Positions 61,301 to 64,000 of a stretch of DNA of 64,000 bases are shown one piece after another; the first letter of the stretch is position 1, and every line of letters begins with the position of its first letter. The notes beneath the pieces were generated by a model. That model was not told the origin of the DNA, searched no databases, and worked only from the letters and a program-made list of their open reading frames with translations. The position numbers and the translations under genes are program-made. This DNA is from J027 sp965215855 (GTDB lineage: Bacteria; Chloroflexota; Anaerolineae; Aggregatilineales; J027), in assembly GCA_965215855.1 (NCBI GenBank), contig CBDCER010000003.1:1798001-1862000 (forward strand), given 5' to 3'.

Positions 61301-63925
61301 AATAGCCGTGATGTCGCTACCATCCAGCGTGTAGCTCAGTTCTTCCAGGATGATCTCGCTGCCAGTCTCAACCGCCCCATCGCCATCGGTATCCAGTTCG
61401 GGCGATAGACGCTTGAGCAAGCGGTGGGGCGCTGTGCCATCGTAGATGTAGCCCCAGTCTTCACTCAGCACATCGGTTACACCGGTCAGGTAGGCGTTGC
61501 CGCCCAGGTCCGTGTAAGCATATTCAACGAAACGCCCACTCGGACTACCGGTGTCCAGGCCACTGGCGGTGTTGTCACCGACCCGCCACAGCAGCCTATC
61601 ATCGAAGTTGCCGGGGTTAGAAATGTAGCTGAACTTGAGCTTGCGGCCATAGCCATCATCAACTTCGCTCAGTAGACCACTGGCGTTGGCATAGGCATAG
61701 GTCCAGGTCTCACCACTCGGCCAACTGCGCGACTTGATACGCCCGGTTGTGCCATCGAAGAAGGTGGTGGTCTGGTCCTGGGCAGTCAGGGTGTATTCAT
61801 CATTGCCGCTGCTGTAGACCATTTCAGAGGTCGAGCCAACACGGGCGATAAACGTCCCTGGGTTGCCGCTATCTTCGTCCAGCTTGAGGACACCGCCGTT
61901 GGGTAATACCACATCGGCACTGCGGTTGGGTGAGGTGCCACTCAGGACGATGTGCAGGTTGTGGTTGTGGGTCCAGCCATCGCCCAGCGTATTGTAGACG
62001 CCCAGCTTGCTCTGGACATAAGCGCGGGTAAAGGCCAGGGGTCCGGCGGGTGTTTGCACCGTCAAATCAGTGGCATTGACGACTTTGTCGCCATTCCGCA
62101 GTACCAGCGGGTTGGGCGAGGTCACATCGACCACGTCCCCCCCATAGGCATAGGGACAATACGCCAGTTTGTGGTCATAAGGGCCTGCGCCCCCGCCACC
62201 ACCGGCCAGGGCGGGCAGAGGAACAACTTTGAGAAAGGCGGTACTATCCGGCAAGGCCGTGCTACCACTACCCGTCTTGGCGATGAAGGTCGCCCCACTG
62301 TCATCTGAGAAGCCGACGCCGACTTTGTTGGAGTCCAGGGCGTCGTTCGGTCCAGCTGCATAGACGTGATCGGCCTGGTTCTGGCCGAGACCGACCATGT
62401 TGAACTCAAACGATGAGCTGCTGGGGGTATAGGTCACCGTGCCATCGGCGGTGATGTCAATGCGGTAGACCTTGTAACTGGAGGGTGAGTCTTCATCGTA
62501 GCCAGTGAAGACACCCTGGCGTGAGTCGGCTTCCACCATGTCGAAGGCGTAGGGTCCGCCCGCGATGTGAGGATTGGCGGTACTGGGTGGGGTAAAGTCA
62601 GGGGCATTGACAAAGTCATCTTCGGTCCAGCGGGCGCTGACGTCGTTGGTATCACTGGTCTTGAAGCCCACCGAGCCGTGGATTTTCTCCCCTTCCATAT
62701 TCAGCAAGGTGCGGGTGAACCCGCGGTTCAATTGCCGCGGCCAGACCAGAATATTGGCGATGGGGTTGGCGATGATGTCGGGGTTGATAATGGGTACCAG
62801 GTTGCTACTGTAGCCCTCGGTAGTCTTGTAAATCTGCCCATCCCGTCCGGCAGCGCGGATAAGGCCATTGGTAGCCTTGTCAGCATGGTCATCTATGTCC
62901 ATCCCCAGGCTGTTGGCAAATGGTCCGCCGCCAAAGGTACGTTCGCTGACCTGTACTGTTCCATAGTTCTCCAGATACATGACAGAAGCAAATGTTCCGC
63001 CTGGAAACAGACCCCGGATGCTGATGTTGTCAAAATCCGTATCGCAAACGAGGCCCGAATTACCTGACGTACTCGGGATAACGAACACATAGCGAGCATC
63101 AAGGATAGTCTCCTTTAGCTGTAGGTCTTTTGTGATCCATCGGCCATTATCAGCCCACGTCCCAGTTCCCTGTCCGTGAGATTCTATATAGTTCCAATTG
63201 CTATCAAACCAATGGAAGTCTACAAAACCACTGAGCATATTTTGGTGATCCCCACCGGTTCTGGTGACGCGCATTTTCCAATCGCAATCGATAACATCGA
63301 CATCATCACCTAAGTCAATAAGGATACCACCCTCAACATGGTCTGCACTGGCATCACTACCTTGTACGCGGATAGCCTTTGCCGAGCCACCATAACCCGG
63401 TATCTCTCGTGCGGTCACATACGCAGCTTGAGGTGGCTGGAACCATACGTCTAAGGCTTCTTGATAGGCGCCGCCGTGAACAGGATCAGTGGTATAGGCA
63501 ATCTCCCAGGCCAGCTCATCACCACCATCAAAGTTCATCGTTTTGGTAGTTGTTGATGGGCCAATCACCCGTTCATTGGTATAGAGAACCACTGAACCCT
63601 GCAATGAACGCGGGCAACGGATGAGCTTATAGTTATCCACATCCCGGATTTGGGCCCAGGTTGGTGAGGTGGCTTCCATATCTTCGGAGCGATACAGTGC
63701 TTCGTCGGTCAATACGTAACCATGAATAGCATTTCCCGTCTCGAGCAGAGCTAGACTAAAGGGGTCCACGGCCACATCCCGGATTTCAGAGCCATCTTCC
63801 AGGCTTCCGATGCCAATATAGGCGATTTCTGTCCAATCCGGGTCGGTATCCCCGAAATTGGTTGTACGATACAGCTTGTCGCTGCTATGGGTAAAAACGA
63901 TATTTGCACCGGCATAATCTGCCAT
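55361..63925 (-). CDS. full-length RHS/YD-repeat master gene with amidase-like tip
   Basis: 2854 aa. Residues ~1-570: propeller-like repeats of BNR/sialidase type (S-D-D-S-G-A-T-F, T-T-N-F-G-D-T), no signal peptide. ~571-580: Gly-rich linker. ~595-650: RHS entry domain (DUF6531-like: N-A-T-D-L-T-V-Q-T-P-A-G-P-L-A-F-T-R-A-Y, G-D-G-W-T-H-N-H). ~700-2130: YD-repeats, including ~70-aa super-repeats with D-N-S-V-D-P-A-D-W. ~2137-2531: the arm shared with all cassettes. Hinge DPSGF, then a 323-aa tip like cassettes 10 and 16, with Ser2582 in place of the catalytic Cys. RHS shells encapsulate their tips. No PAAR, VgrG or membrane segment is seen, so the export route is unknown. It is the only RHS gene here with a clear start signal. 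Confidence 0.93.
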   Translation of the reverse strand: MADYAGANIVFTHSSDKLYRTTNFGDTDPDWTEIAYIGIGSLEDGSEIRDVAVDPFSLALLETGNAIHGYVLTDEALYRSEDMEATSPTWAQIRDVDNYKLIRCPRSLQGSVVLYTNERVIGPSTTTKTMNFDGGDELAWEIAYTTDPVHGGAYQEALDVWFQPPQAAYVTAREIPGYGGSAKAIRVQGSDASADHVEGGILIDLGDDVDVIDCDWKMRVTRTGGDHQNMLSGFVDFHWFDSNWNYIESHGQGTGTWADNGRWITKDLQLKETILDARYVFVIPSTSGNSGLVCDTDFDNISIRGLFPGGTFASVMYLENYGTVQVSERTFGGGPFANSLGMDIDDHADKATNGLIRAAGRDGQIYKTTEGYSSNLVPIINPDIIANPIANILVWPRQLNRGFTRTLLNMEGEKIHGSVGFKTSDTNDVSARWTEDDFVNAPDFTPPSTANPHIAGGPYAFDMVEADSRQGVFTGYDEDSPSSYKVYRIDITADGTVTYTPSSSSFEFNMVGLGQNQADHVYAAGPNDALDSNKVGVGFSDDSGATFIAKTGSGSTALPDSTAFLKVVPLPALAGGGGGAGPYDHKLAYCPYAYGGDVVDVTSPNPLVLRNGDKVVNATDLTVQTPAGPLAFTRAYVQSKLGVYNTLGDGWTHNHNLHIVLSGTSPNRSADVVLPNGGVLKLDEDSGNPGTFIARVGSTSEMVYSSGNDEYTLTAQDQTTTFFDGTTGRIKSRSWPSGETWTYAYANASGLLSEVDDGYGRKLKFSYISNPGNFDDRLLWRVGDNTASGLDTGSPSGRFVEYAYTDLGGNAYLTGVTDVLSEDWGYIYDGTAPHRLLKRLSPELDTDGDGAVETGSEIILEELSYTLDGSDITAINQKRGDGLLESDFAFGGGESATTVTVVGRTAKHHFGGGVYQGAEDPLGNRSDQSVSGVYRPVNKQDPNGNATVLAWSADGKLLKQVTDALSNVTQFNYDSSDRLENSLDAEGRKTAYTYGDANNERLPTQVDVYDDAAGTALLQRQQFTYDSMGRVLTEKTIDPSDGTTELRRTERTYYATGDGAGLLETVTQKDLVTPANDMTTTYFYDTLGRTVQVNQSSTFGSCTKSYTIYDAAGHVVASICNFDPTHDPTNPLADAEDAIDLREATTDPNANRVTVHEYDTLGRRFKTITEAGTDEARASLTVYDSLDRVVRSIANYVADAAVPNPFTADRDVFEHGTDGTHNRLSETVFDARGLVVQQIDPQGNITLIGYDDAGRQVRVIRNASQPGYNIAADPELADYLPIADADMDIITASGYDANGNLVKSIDVNGNVTFTVYDALNRVIQTVRNAKAEATLDLEPGDPGYSAGNDPRTMLYDASAAPDTDLITRSEYDAMGRVVRSWDVLEHVTLTGYDTLGRQVKTIRSASQPDYDLVSDPDLSAYVPSANADEDIISTTTYDEAGQVLYTEDVNANKSRLVYDGLGRQVRSIRNWVDNSVDPADWVWDAVDSRWEDGAGNPINHGDADQNIIAHTHFDSDGRVEWTQDVLNRLTRHVYDDMGRRVRSIQHWIDNSVDPADWIWDSTDGRWEDGSGNPIDLGANYDQNLISDTIYDDSGRVAYTRDSRGNETHNIYDEAGRRIQTITNYGDGVFDPATPDEDLVQTTVYDGDGRVLKTVTVTGIATRFVYDRLGRRTQTIANFVDGQFNPDRPDEDLTSTTVYNKGGQVVASIDARSTRTEFTYDAAGRRLTITQAAGTDLATTSYTCYDKAGRTLRVIRNWIDNGLSPDAVDANGDWLFAPSEHGPNNDRNLISIYQLDKLGRVVSTTDVLGNVSSISFAKDGRALAATNPAGVSSANRYDGLRRLTRVVQNHVTNGVDPADWIWNTTQWEDGSSNAIVFGTDNDQNIIVDVELDLVGRRSALRDPRGNRTTYAYDALNRRTGLTDPLSHTWTTAHALLSGGGSRVTVSDPLGHDTQQDFDRLGRLAEIAYLSESPKLTPDVRLAYDGAGNRVAMTESVDGWNTLERGTGYRYDAARRLVGVDVDRDGDGAAEQAVEYEYDAGGMRTRLVLPDGKALVYTYDERGQLRALSDWDNQVVSYRYDETGRRVSTIRADAFQTLQDYDAAGRLTQLEHRAEGVTLGRFAYTLDALGNRVSATDVIRQPDSAPVVITYDDTDAVTYNGNWTNGITEDFDASLQIAVYSEGFTLKLGTGDDRSLCDVYVDNVFWGSLDTYAATPGELAVTIPLARLGLHVVEIRNRPERNKSAVPSSATSFKLEFKQLETAYDGHAIDYSYDDLSRLLAADYFAAWDGVNPVRDYTFAYDVAGNRTSEVVNVDGSPFSSQTHTYDAANRISSTGFAYNDAGQMTADGTLSYSWDRAGRLLGAGDSSYAYNGLGQRVQQTVSGVVTDYLLDVQPGLAKVIAATTGANTERYVHERGLLSQQDSAGDWHWAVNDGLGSVRVQADGDFDVEGSRLFAPYGAPFDEQGTFDMPFAFTGEMLDANGLQYHRARYLNPVLGVFPSLDPVEGVLQQAMSLNRYAYVAGNVVNLMDPSGFAPSCNPLLQTHRLRFTYIGSNAAHMGIWLSLNWNDFKNDYQVSPVGEHQSARFMSFSIYLGNFPMTNDPAKSYPVDLNSDVGWRARLDGLDRIEGNHVWNNHNRNKTSPFGGMVGYISGESQTAGSGITGLNASFATIDKSIFSDPIWQYSYDVLPDGNRLSTAMTTLQHITTGDYVYGRRNDSGDTHSFLVIGWGPAIRCNSPELDEQSLGYRVLRGSFNASNVTSGNQPLVHTANPVDVPYVVDVPGKQRGTARPFYCSIVPDEQVPGDNTFTQEDWRFYKFPSVVGVEVTRLYNPPTDRSLTTRITYSDFLPGHPTASP
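56335..57530 (-). repeat. master copy of the recombination arm shared by the cassettes
   Basis: This ~1.2-kb segment of the master gene (R-Q-P-D-S-A-P to the DPSG hinge) is repeated in direct orientation, whole or shortened, in all 17 cassettes. Nucleotide blocks of tens of bases are identical between copies. Cassettes 7 and 15 extend further upstream; 2, 5, 10, 13 and 16 start later; 17 has an internal gap. Such arms could allow a silent tip plus partner to replace the current one by homologous recombination or gene conversion. Confidence 0.85.
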
Positions 63926-63935
63926 GTGTCTTTTT

Positions 63936-63940
63936 CTCCT
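63936..63940 (-). promoter_or_regulatory. Shine-Dalgarno of the master RHS gene
   Basis: On the minus strand AGGAG (inside AAAGGAGAAAAA) lies 10 nt before the ATG at 63925, which fixes the start. The 75 bp up to the window edge are AT-rich and may include the promoter; I see no convincing -35/-10 pair. The truncated cassettes show no comparable site. Confidence 0.8.
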
Positions 63941-64000
63941 TTGTTTAGTTATGTTTTTAGGTTCAACTTACGTTACAATTCATATCTGTAGGTTGAGACT

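Noticed and set aside
1..64000. CRISPR array
   Set aside because: The many direct repeats are long coding arms with partner genes between them, not short regularly spaced repeats with spacers; no cas genes are present.
1..64000. tRNA or rRNA genes
   Set aside because: I found no segment with rRNA-like sequence or a convincing tRNA cloverleaf with TTCGA-type arm; the window is filled by RHS cassettes and their partners.

Overview
The window is one huge polymorphic-effector locus, almost entirely on the minus strand. A single full-length RHS/YD-repeat gene (55361-63925, 2854 aa, called the master gene here) has a good ribosome binding site. Downstream of it lie 17 more copies of only its 3' part. 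Each copy (numbered cassettes 1-17 from low to high coordinate; the master is 18) carries up to ~395 codons of nearly identical RHS core ending at a D-P-S-G-type hinge, then a different C-terminal tip of ~250-340 aa. Each tip is followed by a small partner gene, usually exported or membrane-anchored. The partner of cassette 1 would lie left of the window.

Tips and partners repeat as matched pairs. DUF3238-like tips (cassettes 5, 9, 13) are each followed by a DUF6843-like lipoprotein. An unnamed tip family (6, 7, 8) is each time followed by a ~300-aa membrane-anchored protein of one family. Putative amidase (Amidase_6/NlpC-P60-like) tips (10, 16, 18) are each followed by a secreted beta-propeller protein. 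An M23-peptidase tip (2), a zincin-like tip (4) and an unknown tip (17) also have beta-propeller partners. DUF4056-like tips occur in cassettes 1 and 15. This is the logic of toxin tips with cognate immunity proteins. Because the partners mostly face outward, the likely target is the cell envelope. Secretion and toxicity are inferred, not shown.

Layout on the minus strand, reading right to left: master 55361-63925 with propeller 53818-55341; cassettes 17 (52278-53702), 16 (48897-50888), 15 (44480-46618), 14 (41736-43883), 13 (39238-40941, hit by an IS4-like element), 12 (34922-37075), 11 (32319-34262), 10 (29437-31392), 9 (25184-27364, split by a MITE and separated from its partner by an IS5-like element), 8 (21249-23724, split by a MITE), 7 (18013-20160), 6 (14617-16740), 5 (12281-13501), 4 (9551-11587), 3 (5978-8170), 2 (3762-5342) and 1 (141-2273). 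Most tip-partner junctions hold a strong hairpin without a U-tract. The core arms are mosaics of a few alleles, which points to recombination or gene conversion among cassettes and with the master gene.

The organism cannot be fixed from this window (no rRNA or housekeeping genes). Abundant secreted WD40/TolB-like propellers, giant YD-repeat proteins without T6SS parts, and lipoproteins without an obvious outer-membrane context fit Chloroflexota (Anaerolineae-like) best; this is inference. The master core looks GC-richer than the tips and partners, as expected if tips were acquired separately.
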